From an uncultured Oxalobacteraceae bacterium (lineage in GTDB: Bacteria > Pseudomonadota > Gammaproteobacteria > Burkholderiales > Burkholderiaceae_D): DNA of 64,000 nucleotides. Both the position numbers and the translations under genes were made by a program. The stretch covers positions 62,001 to 126,000 of the forward strand of contig CAIOYD010000025.1 in NCBI GenBank assembly GCA_903862415.1, in the 5' to 3' direction. Below, one piece after another: positions 26,111 to 34,607 of this stretch; the first letter of the stretch is position 1; each line of letters opens with the position of its first letter. The notes below the pieces were generated by a model. The model saw only the letters and a program-made list of their open reading frames with translations. It did not search any database and had not been told where the DNA came from.

Positions 26111-27388
26111 TTACGCGCGCAGGGCGGCATCGAGTTTAACAAACGCTTCGGCCAGCAGTTCTTCGCTGATGGTCAGCGGGAACAAGAAACGGATAACGTT
26201 GCCATACACGCCGCACGTCAGCAATAACAAGCCATTGGCCAGAGCATGCGCCTGAATTTTTTTGGTGAAGTCCGCATCTGGCTTGCCGGTTTGCGGATCT
26301 TTGAATTCAATCGCCACCATCGAACCGAGTCCGCGAACTTCAGCAACATGGCTCTTGACGACCGGATCTTGCATCGATGCGTGCAACTGTTTAGTCAGCA
26401 GTTGACCCAGATGGTTGGCGCGTGCAACGAGTTGTTCTTCTTCGATCACTTCCAGCACTGCCAGAGCGGAAGCCACAGCGAGTGCGTTACCGGCATACGT
26501 GCCGCCCAGACCGCCAGGATTCGGCGCATCCATGATGTCGGCACGGCCACACACTGCCGATAAAGGCATACCACCGGCAAGGCTTTTAGCGATCGTCATC
26601 AGGTCTGGAATCACGCCATAATGTTCCATGGCAAACATTTTTCCGGTACGGGCAAAGCCGGTCTGGATTTCATCAGCGATGAGCATGATGCCATGCTGAT
26701 CGCAAATTGCGCGCAGCGCCTGCATGAAGGCTACCGGAGTCACGCAGAAACCGCCTTCACCCTGAATCGGTTCAATGATAATGGCGGCGACTTTACTTGG
26801 TTCGATATCGGTTTTAAACAGTGTTTGCAATACGCTTAAGGAAGTCTCGACCGACATGCCATGCAATTCGCTTGGGAATGGCGCATGGAAAATTTCGCCG
26901 GGAAACGGACCAAAACCGATTTTGTACGGATCAACCTTGCCGGTCAGCCCCATACCCATGGAGGTACGGCCGTGAAACGCGCCGGAAAAAGCAATCACGC
27001 CCGGACGTTTGGTGGCGGAGCGGGCAATTTTAATGGCGTTTTCGACCGCTTCTGCACCGGTTGTGAAGAAGGCGGTTTTTTTGGCGTGCGTGCCTGGTGT
27101 GAGTTGATTGATTTTTTCAGCCAATTCAACATAGCTGGCATACGGCACCACCTGATAGGCTGTGTGGGTGAACAAATCTAATTGCGCTTTGATAGCGGCG
27201 ACAATTTTCGGATGGCGGTGGCCGGTGTTGAGCACGGCAATACCGGCAGCAAAGTCGATATAACGATGTCCTTCAATATCCCAAATCTCTGAATTTTCTG
27301 CGCGCTCTGCATAAAAATTACACATCACACCAACACCGCGCGGGGTGGCAGCATCTTTGCGGGATTTCCAGTCTTGATTTGAGTTCAT
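26111..27388 (-). CDS. gabT: 4-aminobutyrate transaminase
   Basis: PLP enzyme converting GABA and 2-oxoglutarate to succinate semialdehyde and glutamate. The 425-aa class III aminotransferase has FFTTGAEAVENAIKIAR, GAFHGRTSMGMGLTGK, IIIEPIQGEGGF, LIADEIQTGFARTGK and the PLP lysine in MTIAKSLAGGMPLS. Closely matches GabT. It is the first gene of the gabT-gabD-puuA-spuC run; a terminator and a separate strong stem-loop lie upstream, between it and the TonB receptor gene, so it should have its own promoter in 27389-27423 or be reached by readthrough. Confidence 0.92.
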   Translation of the reverse strand: MNSNQDWKSRKDAATPRGVGVMCNFYAERAENSEIWDIEGHRYIDFAAGIAVLNTGHRHPKIVAAIKAQLDLFTHTAYQVVPYASYVELAEKINQLTPGTHAKKTAFFTTGAEAVENAIKIARSATKRPGVIAFSGAFHGRTSMGMGLTGKVDPYKIGFGPFPGEIFHAPFPSELHGMSVETSLSVLQTLFKTDIEPSKVAAIIIEPIQGEGGFCVTPVAFMQALRAICDQHGIMLIADEIQTGFARTGKMFAMEHYGVIPDLMTIAKSLAGGMPLSAVCGRADIMDAPNPGGLGGTYAGNALAVASALAVLEVIEEEQLVARANHLGQLLTKQLHASMQDPVVKSHVAEVRGLGSMVAIEFKDPQTGKPDADFTKKIQAHALANGLLLLTCGVYGNVIRFLFPLTISEELLAEAFVKLDAALRA

Positions 27389-27423
27389 TGCGTTTTCCTG
27401 TTATTACTTTAAGTGTGTTATTT

Positions 27424-27448
27424 AAAAATGGCCAACGTAGTGTTGGCC
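27424..27448 (-). terminator. Rho-independent terminator between the TonB receptor and gabT
   Basis: On the minus strand, stem GGCCAAC / GTTGGCC (7 bp, 5-nt loop) is followed by ATTTTTAAA. It lies about 80 bp past the receptor stop codon and just before gabT. Confidence 0.7.
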
Positions 27449-27474
27449 GATACTGAAATCACATGTGTGCTTCT

Positions 27475-27505
27475 CAGTCAGTCACCGATGACCGGTGACT
27501 GACTG
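27475..27505. other. 13-bp perfect stem-loop downstream of the TonB receptor
   Basis: Arms CAGTCAGTCACCG (27475-27487) and CGGTGACTGACTG (27493-27505) flank a 5-nt loop. There is no U-tract, so it is more likely an mRNA 3'-end stabiliser, or a protein site, than a classic terminator. It stands about 25 bp from the receptor stop codon, ahead of the terminator at 27424. Confidence 0.6.
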
Positions 27506-27529
27506 GAGTCATCTCATTGTTGAACCAAA

Positions 27530-30070
27530 TTAAAACTTAGCTGACAGACTGACACCGATCTGACGTGGTGCGATGCGATAAACTTCACCGCCAAAGTTAG
27601 CCTGCTCAATCGGACGCTGGATCACCATATTGTTGTTGAAGGCATTCTTCACAAACAGTGTGGCTTCCCATTTATCCCAGTTCATGCCGGTGCTCAGATC
27701 AACAGTGTGATACGCCGGACGGTCAAAGTCAGGGTTCACCTCACCACTAGGCAACAGACTCAAACCACCTTTGCTCGGACCAACCCAGTGCACTGCGGCA
27801 CGCACGAAACCAAAATAGTCGTCGCTCAGGTCATAGCTGTACGTGCTGGTCAAAGCCACGTTGTAACGTGGCACACCCGGAATCCAGGCACCTTTGATGG
27901 CACCATACACGCCAGTATCAGAACCGGAATTGTCGTCCAGAGTGGCATGGGTATAACCGGCAGCCATATCAAACAACAAGCTTGAGATTGGTTTGACTTT
28001 CAGTTCTACTTCAGCACCGTACGAAGTGGCCGTGCCGACATTGACGTCATAGGCAAAACTGCAGGCCAATTCCAGCTCTTGTTGCATGTTTTTCCATTTG
28101 ACATAGAACAGTGACGTGTTGAGCGTTACTTTATTGTCAAATAAACGGGTCTTGTCGCCTAACTCGTAACTCCACAGGGAATCAGAAGAATAACTCGACG
28201 GATTAGGCGCAGTCAGATTGCACGGGCCTTCCGGCAGAGCCGAATTGGCACCACCCAAACGGAATCCTTCAGCCACGGTCGCAAACACCGAGTTGGTCGG
28301 CGAAGTTTCCCAGATTACGGCAAACTTAGGTGTCGCCTTGGCTCCTTTGACGTTCGATGCATTCACGGTAGCCACATCTCCCTGATAGAACAAATCCTGG
28401 AAGCTGGTGAATTCTTCCTGAGCACGCAGATAACGCAGACCAACTGTGGCATGCAAAGCAGGTGTGAAATAGTAAGTCGCCTCACCAAATACCGATTGTT
28501 GTGAATCGTGGTATTTGTAATGGCCCAGCCAGGTATTGTCGCCCGGGAAGCCTTCAAAAATAGCCGCATTGGTATAATTTCCGGTTACTGGATCTGTAAC
28601 CAGCGATGCTACGTAAGGGCCAGGGGCAACCGTTGGGTCTTGAAACCCATTGTTTTTGAATGCCTTGTTTAAACCATAAACAAAATCGTTTTCATCAATT
28701 TTAGTGTGTCCGTTAGAGAAATACGCACCCACCAGCCAGGTCACCGGTGTACCACCGGCTTCATACGGTTTGGAAGCCAGACGCAATTCTTGCGAGAACT
28801 GAGTCACGCCGTTGGCCAGCGTCACGGCAGAAGGCAACAACGGTACCGCTGCATACAATCCCGGAGCCGCCACCGGATCCAGATACAGTGCCGACAACTG
28901 CGCACTGTTAGTGACCGTACCATCTTGCACACGTGTGAAATTACGCTTGAAATAGCTTGATACCGAAGTAATATCGCCGATTTCAGTGCTGTAATTGACC
29001 GTCAGGCTTGGAATCAACAATTCATCGGAACCAGGTTCATGCGTGGTTTTGCTGGTTTCGAAGTTTGGCAACATGACTGGCGTTGGCAATGGGGCGCCGC
29101 CCGACAAAATCTGGCTATAGGACACATCAGTGTCACCAGTTTTGACTTTTTGATAGATGATGTTCGGTGTAATGGTCAGATCTTTGGTTGGCGTCCATTT
29201 GACGGCGGCATGAATCACACCACTGTCCTGCCAGTTAACGCCCTTGTCAATCACAGCACCGGTAGTGTCAACCTGATTGATATAACCACCCTGATGTTCG
29301 GACTGGATACCGATACGAACAGCGAGTTCGTTATAAATCAGCGGCTTGTTAAAGACGATATTGCCATTGTAGCTCGGTGTATTGGCGCCTTTGGTCTGGG
29401 AGAATTCGGTATAGACGTCGGTCGAGGCTTCTTTGGCATTCGGCTGATTGGTAATGAATTTGAGCGTACCACCCATCGAGCTCGCACCGTACAAAGTACC
29501 CTGTGGGCCGCGCAAAACTTCGACGTGATCCAGATCGAAGAATTTTGGCTCTGGGCTACCCATCGAATACACGTTGGCTGCCGTCATGGAGACGTCATCC
29601 ACATAAATACCGACGGTTGCCGAACCGGCTGAAGAACTCACACCGCGAATCTGGATATTGGACAGACCCGGACCATCACCGGCATCACCACCACCACCGG
29701 CACCAGAGAAGGAAATATTTGGAATTGAGCGCGTCACGTCAGCATAATCGCCGATATGTTGCGCAGCCATTTCATCGCCACCGAGTACACTGATACTGAT
29801 AGGTACCTTGCTGGAATCTTCTTTACGTTTTTGCGCCGTCACGACCACGGTTTGAATACCGGTTGGACGCAGGGCAGCGGAGGTTTTGGTTTCTGGTATA
29901 ACGACAGCAGGGGATTCTTCAGCTGGAGCAGCCTGTGCAACCGGTGCATCCATGGCGGAACTGGCGGCCGGCATTTCCGGCGCGACAGCTTCCTGGGCGC
30001 CAACAGCAAATGCCATACAGGCAGAGGCTACGGCGATAACGATCGTCAAACGATTGGTGCGAAGTTTCAT
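27530..30070 (-). CDS. TonB-dependent receptor in the polyamine locus
   Basis: Outer-membrane transporter, 846 aa, complete. Signal peptide (MKLRTNRLTIVIAVASACMA... ending VGAQ), an Ala/Pro-rich spacer, TonB-box-like IQTVVVTAQKRKE, plug domain with the signatures IQIRGVSSSAGS, VGIYVDDVSM and LRGPQGTLYGASSMGGTL, then the barrel ending in a terminal Phe (VSLSAKF). I chose the ATG at 30070 (AGGAG upstream); an earlier in-frame start at 30100 lacks a site. Its position beside GABA and putrescine genes suggests import of a polyamine- or GABA-containing compound, but that is only context. Confidence 0.9.
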   Translation of the reverse strand: MKLRTNRLTIVIAVASACMAFAVGAQEAVAPEMPAASSAMDAPVAQAAPAEESPAVVIPETKTSAALRPTGIQTVVVTAQKRKEDSSKVPISISVLGGDEMAAQHIGDYADVTRSIPNISFSGAGGGGDAGDGPGLSNIQIRGVSSSAGSATVGIYVDDVSMTAANVYSMGSPEPKFFDLDHVEVLRGPQGTLYGASSMGGTLKFITNQPNAKEASTDVYTEFSQTKGANTPSYNGNIVFNKPLIYNELAVRIGIQSEHQGGYINQVDTTGAVIDKGVNWQDSGVIHAAVKWTPTKDLTITPNIIYQKVKTGDTDVSYSQILSGGAPLPTPVMLPNFETSKTTHEPGSDELLIPSLTVNYSTEIGDITSVSSYFKRNFTRVQDGTVTNSAQLSALYLDPVAAPGLYAAVPLLPSAVTLANGVTQFSQELRLASKPYEAGGTPVTWLVGAYFSNGHTKIDENDFVYGLNKAFKNNGFQDPTVAPGPYVASLVTDPVTGNYTNAAIFEGFPGDNTWLGHYKYHDSQQSVFGEATYYFTPALHATVGLRYLRAQEEFTSFQDLFYQGDVATVNASNVKGAKATPKFAVIWETSPTNSVFATVAEGFRLGGANSALPEGPCNLTAPNPSSYSSDSLWSYELGDKTRLFDNKVTLNTSLFYVKWKNMQQELELACSFAYDVNVGTATSYGAEVELKVKPISSLLFDMAAGYTHATLDDNSGSDTGVYGAIKGAWIPGVPRYNVALTSTYSYDLSDDYFGFVRAAVHWVGPSKGGLSLLPSGEVNPDFDRPAYHTVDLSTGMNWDKWEATLFVKNAFNNNMVIQRPIEQANFGGEVYRIAPRQIGVSLSAKF

Positions 30071-30526
30071 GTTTTTAGGTCTCCTACTACGATTTATCAA
30101 TGGTTGTGCTTCGAATTGGGTATGGTTGACTACCCTATTTATAAAACCTGTCTGTCTTTCGCCCTGTCCGTTTAAGCATCACGCTTGTTTGCTCCTACTG
30201 CAAACCGGACCGGGTTGTATGACCAGAACCATTTGATCTTTTACATTCAAGCGGCTCACCCTGGAAATTTTTTCCTTGCCGCTGCTGCTGGCAGGCTGAA
30301 TAGTTTTCAGAATGGGCAGTCCCATGCAGATCATTTCTTGTTGAGAACCATTCTATTCGGCAAAAAATTGCCTATAAATGCCTTGTTCAGAATGTATGGT
30401 TGTCGATTTACGCAAGTTATCTGCTGTTTTGCGCAAGCTTCTGGCCGGTCTGTGCGAATTGCAAAAACTGTTTGTTGCAGTAGCAAAAGCCATTCCATCA
30501 CAAGTTGGTGCATAAGGCAGGACACC

Positions 30527-30612
30527 GTAAGGTGGGTGCCTCGCATAGTGCAATTCACCATGCTGTCAATTCACTGCTAGTGGTGTATTACGCTTACGCT
30601 AATACTCCCTAC
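30527..30612. repeat. Two-hairpin intergenic repeat, copy 2 (degenerate)
   Basis: The right half, GGTGTATTACGCTTACG then CTAATACTCCCTAC (30582-30612), is a clear family member. The left half (GTAAGGTGGGTGCC through GTGCAATTCACC) is strongly decayed. The element lies in the 738-bp region 30071-30808 between the TonB receptor start and the cupin stop. In the rest of that region I see no credible gene, only candidate promoter sequence for the receptor. Confidence 0.55.
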
Positions 30613-30808
30613 AAAACTGCGAATTACCAGCTCACCGCTTATGGCGTGTCGCCCTGCAATTCAGCCCCATCACAGTGCAGTGCAACGCACCATTTTGTTC
30701 TGCGGAGCAATTTTTTACCGACTGATTCCGATTTTCGGCCAGGCGCTACATCCCTGTATTGCTGGCTTGATCGGCCATTCTATTTGCATGCAGTGTTGTT
30801 TTTAACGC

Positions 30809-31174
30809 TTAATTACTCTTGCGTTCCACAATAACGTAGTATTTTTTCATCGGTTCGAGCACTTCAAAGACGCCTTTAAAGCCGGCAGGCATGACTAAGG
30901 AGTCGCCCACGGCAACTTCATAGACCACACCAGCCTCATCAGTGACGCGGCAACGGCCTTCGGTGACACAAAAAAACTCATCCTCGTCAGGAGCAAATTC
31001 AATCCGCCAGCTGCCGGCTTCACTGGCCCAGACGCCGGAATAGATTTCACCTGTGCTGTTGGTGAAGTGGTTCCACGTAGTGCGCAGAGGATTACCCTGC
31101 AGTTTGCGCTCGGCACGGGGGTAGTCTTGCTCGGGTGCTGTGGTTTGCTGACTGAATAAAATCGCTGTGGGCAT
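30809..31174 (-). CDS. Cupin-domain protein
   Basis: A 121-aa single-domain cupin (DUF861/EutQ-like): WRIEFAPDEDEFFCVTEGRCRV supplies the first cupin motif and GDSLVMPAGFKGVFEV the second. It has no DNA-binding domain, so it is not a PuuR-type regulator. Small cupins of this type are frequent in amine and amino-acid catabolic loci but their chemistry is mostly unknown. I chose the ATG at 31174, six bases after AAAAGGA; the ATG at 31180 would touch the ribosome site. It is divergent from the LysR gene. Confidence 0.8.
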   Translation of the reverse strand: MPTAILFSQQTTAPEQDYPRAERKLQGNPLRTTWNHFTNSTGEIYSGVWASEAGSWRIEFAPDEDEFFCVTEGRCRVTDEAGVVYEVAVGDSLVMPAGFKGVFEVLEPMKKYYVIVERKSN

Positions 31175-31338
31175 CGCCATTCCTTTTCATGTGGGGTTGA
31201 TTGACTGCAGAGATCCAGATACACATAGTCGCGGCTCTTTGGGCTTGCGCACAACACCTGTATATATTGCAATTGAGCATTTTAACTATCAGTGATACTC
31301 TCATATTTATCTAAATTGCGATGTTTAATTGCTGATAT

Positions 31339-32286
31339 ATGAAACCAAAAAACCGACCGATGATGGGGCAGCTGAGCGATATGGATATTCGCCTGCTGCG
31401 TATTTTTAAAAGTGTGGTCGATTGCGGTGGTATGGCCGCATCCGAACTCGAACTCAATATCGGCACTTCCAGCATCAGCCGTCATATTAAGGATTTGGAA
31501 ATCCGTCTCGGTCTGACCTTATGCCGTCGTGGTCGGGGCGGCTTTTCCATGACCGCCGAGGGTGAGCAGATTTATCAGGAAACCCTGCGACTATTAAGCT
31601 CCACCGACCAGTTTCGCAGCAGTGTGGATGATATTCACCGGCGCATGGGTGGCCAGCTGACCGTGGCCATCCACGACAAAACGGCCAGTAATCCGGCCGC
31701 CAGAATTCATGAGGCGATTGCGCTGTTTTCTGAACGTGCACCGGAAGTGACCTTAAATATGCACGTAGCCTGCAGCAATCCTATCGAACGTGGCGTTCTC
31801 GACGGCCAGTTTCAGATCGGCATCATTCCAGATCATCGCAGTTCTGACAGCCTGACCTATGCCAATCTGTTTGAAGAAACCATGTTGATGTATTGCGGGG
31901 TCCGGCATCCGCTGTTTAATGCGCCGCAGGAAACGCTGCAATGGTCAGATATTTCTGCGCACCATTTTGCCTGTCTGGGCTACCACTCGCACAATATGGA
32001 AATCAGTCATCAGATGCGGCTTTCACGGCGCGCTACCGGTTTTGATCAGGAGTCGATAGCCACGCTGATCCTGTCAGGTAAATATCTGGGCTTTTTACCG
32101 GATCACTATGCTGAACTGTTTGTCGCCCGCGGCCAGATGCAGGTAGTACAGCCACAGCAATTTCATTACAAATGTAATTTTGTCGGCATGTTACGACGCT
32201 CGCCGCAACCTTCACGCGTCAGTCAGGCGTTTTGGGATTGTTTGCTTGAAGCGCATGGTCAGAACACAGCAGCTGGGAATTTTTAG
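31339..32286 (+). CDS. LysR-family transcriptional regulator
   Basis: A 315-aa regulator with an N-terminal winged helix-turn-helix (about residues 14-75: LLRIFKSVVDCGGMAASELE, then ISRHIKDLEIRLGLTLCRRG) and a C-terminal periplasmic-binding-like effector domain. It lies inside the polyamine locus, divergent from the cupin gene and just beyond the end of the pot-puu run, and may control neighbouring genes. The 164-bp intergenic region contains three AATTG-type elements (31271, 31314, 31327), the last two 13 bp apart; these are possible but unproven binding half-sites. Confidence 0.88.
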   Translation: MKPKNRPMMGQLSDMDIRLLRIFKSVVDCGGMAASELELNIGTSSISRHIKDLEIRLGLTLCRRGRGGFSMTAEGEQIYQETLRLLSSTDQFRSSVDDIHRRMGGQLTVAIHDKTASNPAARIHEAIALFSERAPEVTLNMHVACSNPIERGVLDGQFQIGIIPDHRSSDSLTYANLFEETMLMYCGVRHPLFNAPQETLQWSDISAHHFACLGYHSHNMEISHQMRLSRRATGFDQESIATLILSGKYLGFLPDHYAELFVARGQMQVVQPQQFHYKCNFVGMLRRSPQPSRVSQAFWDCLLEAHGQNTAAGNF

Positions 32287-32353
32287 CATGTCATTAAATA
32301 CTGTTAATAAGTAGTTACCCCAGTTGGTTATGCCGCGCAATAAATAGAAAATG

Positions 32354-32375
32354 CCTGAGTTAATATCAACTCAGG
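32354..32375 (+). promoter_or_regulatory. Hairpin overlapping the ribosome site of the 32385 gene
   Basis: An 8-bp perfect stem (CCTGAGTT / AACTCAGG) with a 6-nt loop ends inside the Shine-Dalgarno sequence AGGAGGT (32373-32379), covering its first three bases. The ATG follows six bases after GGAGG. This could modulate initiation, for example by temperature or a bound factor. Confidence 0.4.
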
Positions 32376-32384
32376 AGGTATGGC

Positions 32385-32780
32385 ATGAATTCAATTAGCA
32401 AAGCAACTTGCGAGCGGGTGGTGACGGCTTTTCAATTTGGCGCCGCAGATAAAAAAGCCTGTGGCGCAGTCGCAGCCCGGGCTTACTGGCCACAGTGGAT
32501 AAAGAGTATATTGGCAAAACTCTTTTCTGATCAAAAATACACCACTTTGGATGCTGAGAAACAGGCATTTTCGGATACCTTATACGATTCACTCAACGCA
32601 AAAGGGTTTTTTAATGAGGATCTCAAACTGAGATCGATCATATTTACCGATGATACATTTCAGGTGGGTGGCAAGGAATATTCCTGGGAATTGGATATTG
32701 TGGGTAAAAATCCTGAATGCACTAAAGTTGTTTTAATCATTCACGCTGGAGCTAAAGCCTACTCTTTTCACATCAAATAA
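32385..32780 (+). CDS. Hypothetical protein, 131 aa
   Basis: Not recognised. A soluble 131-aa protein with no signal peptide. The N-terminal half is helical and basic (AARAYWPQWIKSILAKLF) and the C-terminal half looks like beta strands (SIIFTDDTFQVGGKEYSWEL, then KVVLIIHAGAKAYSFHI). It has an exceptionally strong ribosome site (AGGAGGT) partly inside a hairpin and is followed by a bidirectional terminator. It is the second plus-strand gene after lysR, 98 bp away, and probably separately transcribed. No link to polyamines is evident. Confidence 0.7.
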   Translation: MNSISKATCERVVTAFQFGAADKKACGAVAARAYWPQWIKSILAKLFSDQKYTTLDAEKQAFSDTLYDSLNAKGFFNEDLKLRSIIFTDDTFQVGGKEYSWELDIVGKNPECTKVVLIIHAGAKAYSFHIK

Positions 32781-32782
32781 CC

Positions 32783-32810
32783 AAAACGGCAGGAATAATC
32801 CTGCCGTTTT
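32783..32810. terminator. Bidirectional terminator
   Basis: A 12-bp perfect stem, AAAACGGCAGGA / TCCTGCCGTTTT, with a 4-nt loop between convergent genes. The A and T ends supply a U-tract in either direction, so it can serve both the 32385 gene and the amidohydrolase gene. Confidence 0.9.
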
Positions 32811-32830
32811 AATTTCCAGTGAATGGTAGT

Positions 32831-34579
32831 TTAATGCGCTGCTGCGTTGAACTGATACAGCACCGCACCATCAAAAATCGTCGTCAACACCGGAATGTCG
32901 GCCAGTTTTTCTGGCGCGATCGTCATGGGATTGCGTCCCAGCACCACCAGATCGGCCAGCTTGCCGACTTCAATCGAACCGGTAATCTGATCCTGCTTCA
33001 TGGCTTTGGCGGCATTGATGGTATAAGCCGCGAGCATGGTTTGGATATCCACTCGCTCATACGGACTTAAGACCTTGCCAAAGTAGGGCGAAGCACTGTT
33101 GGAGTTTTGCCGGGTAATTCCCGCCTGCATCGAGGACAGCGGAGTATTGGGCATCGGGTTGCCGGGTGCCGCATCCACCGGCCAGTCACTGGCGCCGGCA
33201 ATAATGGCACCGGCGGCTTTCAGGCTGCCGGCCGGATACATGTGCTGAAAACTCTCGGGCGCGATAAAGGGCTGCACGGCTTCGACGGAATACTCTTCCG
33301 GGAAAGCCCAGAACAACTGCATGTCGGCATACACATTGAGTTTGGCAAAGCGGCTGTAATCGGCGGGATCAACAATCTGCAGGTGAGTGATTTGATGGCG
33401 CAAATCATTGGCACCGTTTTTGTCTGCGGCAAACTCGAAAGCATTGAGTGCCGCATGGGTGGTGTAATCACCGATGGAATGGACGTGAATCGTGAAGCCC
33501 TCTTTATCGAGGCGGGCAACGTAATTATTGAGTGTGGCTTCCTTGAAATAACGACCACCGTAGTTGGCGGTCAGATTGCCTTTGCCATCGCCATAGGGGG
33601 CAATCATGGCGGCAGTCTGGGTCGGGAATTCGATCACGCCATCGGAGAAAATTTTGACCGCATCAGCACGGATCAGTGGATGATTCTGATATTGGGTCCG
33701 AATGGCGATGAGGCGTTGAAATTCGGCTTCATCTTCGGTAATGGTCGAACGCAGGGTGGCGCGGACGCGCATATGCAGCTTGTTGGATTTTTCCAGCGCC
33801 GTGTAAACTTCCATTTCTTCCGGGCCTACCCAGGCATCCTGCACTGAAGTGATGCCTTTGGAACGGATCAGTTCGAGTGCCTTAATCGACAACGCGGTGC
33901 GCTGCGCCAGCGGTAATTTCGGCATGGCGGCGATAGCGAATTCCTGGGCATCGTCTTTCAGAAAGCCAGTGGCATGACCGTGGACATCGCGTTCAATCTG
34001 ACCACCGGCCGGATCGGCTGTAGCGTCAGTGATTTTGCTCAGTTTGAGCGCCGCATTGTTGACCCAGGCGGTATGACCATCGGTGCCCAATAAAATCACC
34101 GGACGTTTGAGGCTGATTTTATCCAGATCCGCTGCCGTGGCGACAAAGTTACTCGGGTTGACATTGACGACTTCAATCCAGCTCGCCGGTGTGGCATTTT
34201 TTTCCTTGGCTACACACTCTTTGAGCACCTTGGCAGCAATCAGCGCCACTGGCTGAGCGACATCATCGGCACTGCATTTACCCAGACGTTCGGCACCCTG
34301 CACCGGATGAATGTGGGTGTCGATAAAACCAGGCAACAGGGTTTTGCCATACAGATGGATCACTTTGGTACCGGTACCAATGAAGGGTTCGGTATCAAGA
34401 TTGCTGCCGACGGCAACAATCTGGTTGCCCCGGATAGCCACCGACTGGACTACGGCACGGGTGGCATTCATGGTGAGCACATTACCATCAGTAAACACCA
34501 TGGTGGCGGGCTCCGGTGCGGCCATGGCCATAGCGGACAAACTCAGCGATAACACAATGAACGCGGCAAACCTCTGCAT
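32831..34579 (-). CDS. Exported amidohydrolase, YtcJ-like
   Basis: Metal-dependent hydrolase of the amidohydrolase family 3, 582 aa, with a cleavable signal peptide (FIVLSLSLSAMAMAA) that implies a periplasmic site. Metal ligands are visible in GFIDTHIHP, with further His in TIHVHSIGD and HQITHLQIVD, and the C-terminal ADLVVLGRNP strand closes the composite beta-domain. It is the last gene of the minus-strand pot-puu run, 28 nt after the second puuA. It may cleave an amide of a polyamine or GABA outside the cytoplasm, which would make sense next to a TonB receptor, but the substrate is not known. Confidence 0.82.
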   Translation of the reverse strand: MQRFAAFIVLSLSLSAMAMAAPEPATMVFTDGNVLTMNATRAVVQSVAIRGNQIVAVGSNLDTEPFIGTGTKVIHLYGKTLLPGFIDTHIHPVQGAERLGKCSADDVAQPVALIAAKVLKECVAKEKNATPASWIEVVNVNPSNFVATAADLDKISLKRPVILLGTDGHTAWVNNAALKLSKITDATADPAGGQIERDVHGHATGFLKDDAQEFAIAAMPKLPLAQRTALSIKALELIRSKGITSVQDAWVGPEEMEVYTALEKSNKLHMRVRATLRSTITEDEAEFQRLIAIRTQYQNHPLIRADAVKIFSDGVIEFPTQTAAMIAPYGDGKGNLTANYGGRYFKEATLNNYVARLDKEGFTIHVHSIGDYTTHAALNAFEFAADKNGANDLRHQITHLQIVDPADYSRFAKLNVYADMQLFWAFPEEYSVEAVQPFIAPESFQHMYPAGSLKAAGAIIAGASDWPVDAAPGNPMPNTPLSSMQAGITRQNSNSASPYFGKVLSPYERVDIQTMLAAYTINAAKAMKQDQITGSIEVGKLADLVVLGRNPMTIAPEKLADIPVLTTIFDGAVLYQFNAAAH

Positions 34580-34607
34580 AGTGAAACTCCTGTTGATAGT
34601 TGACTGA

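Noticed and set aside
30185-30580. Open frames on both strands in the 738-bp gap upstream of the TonB receptor
   Set aside because: Composition is unlike protein (many Cys, His and Ser in irregular order), there are no ribosome sites, and part overlaps a repeat.
30809-31174. Cupin gene considered as the PuuR regulator of the putrescine genes
   Set aside because: PuuR has an N-terminal helix-turn-helix and about 185 residues; this protein has only the cupin domain.
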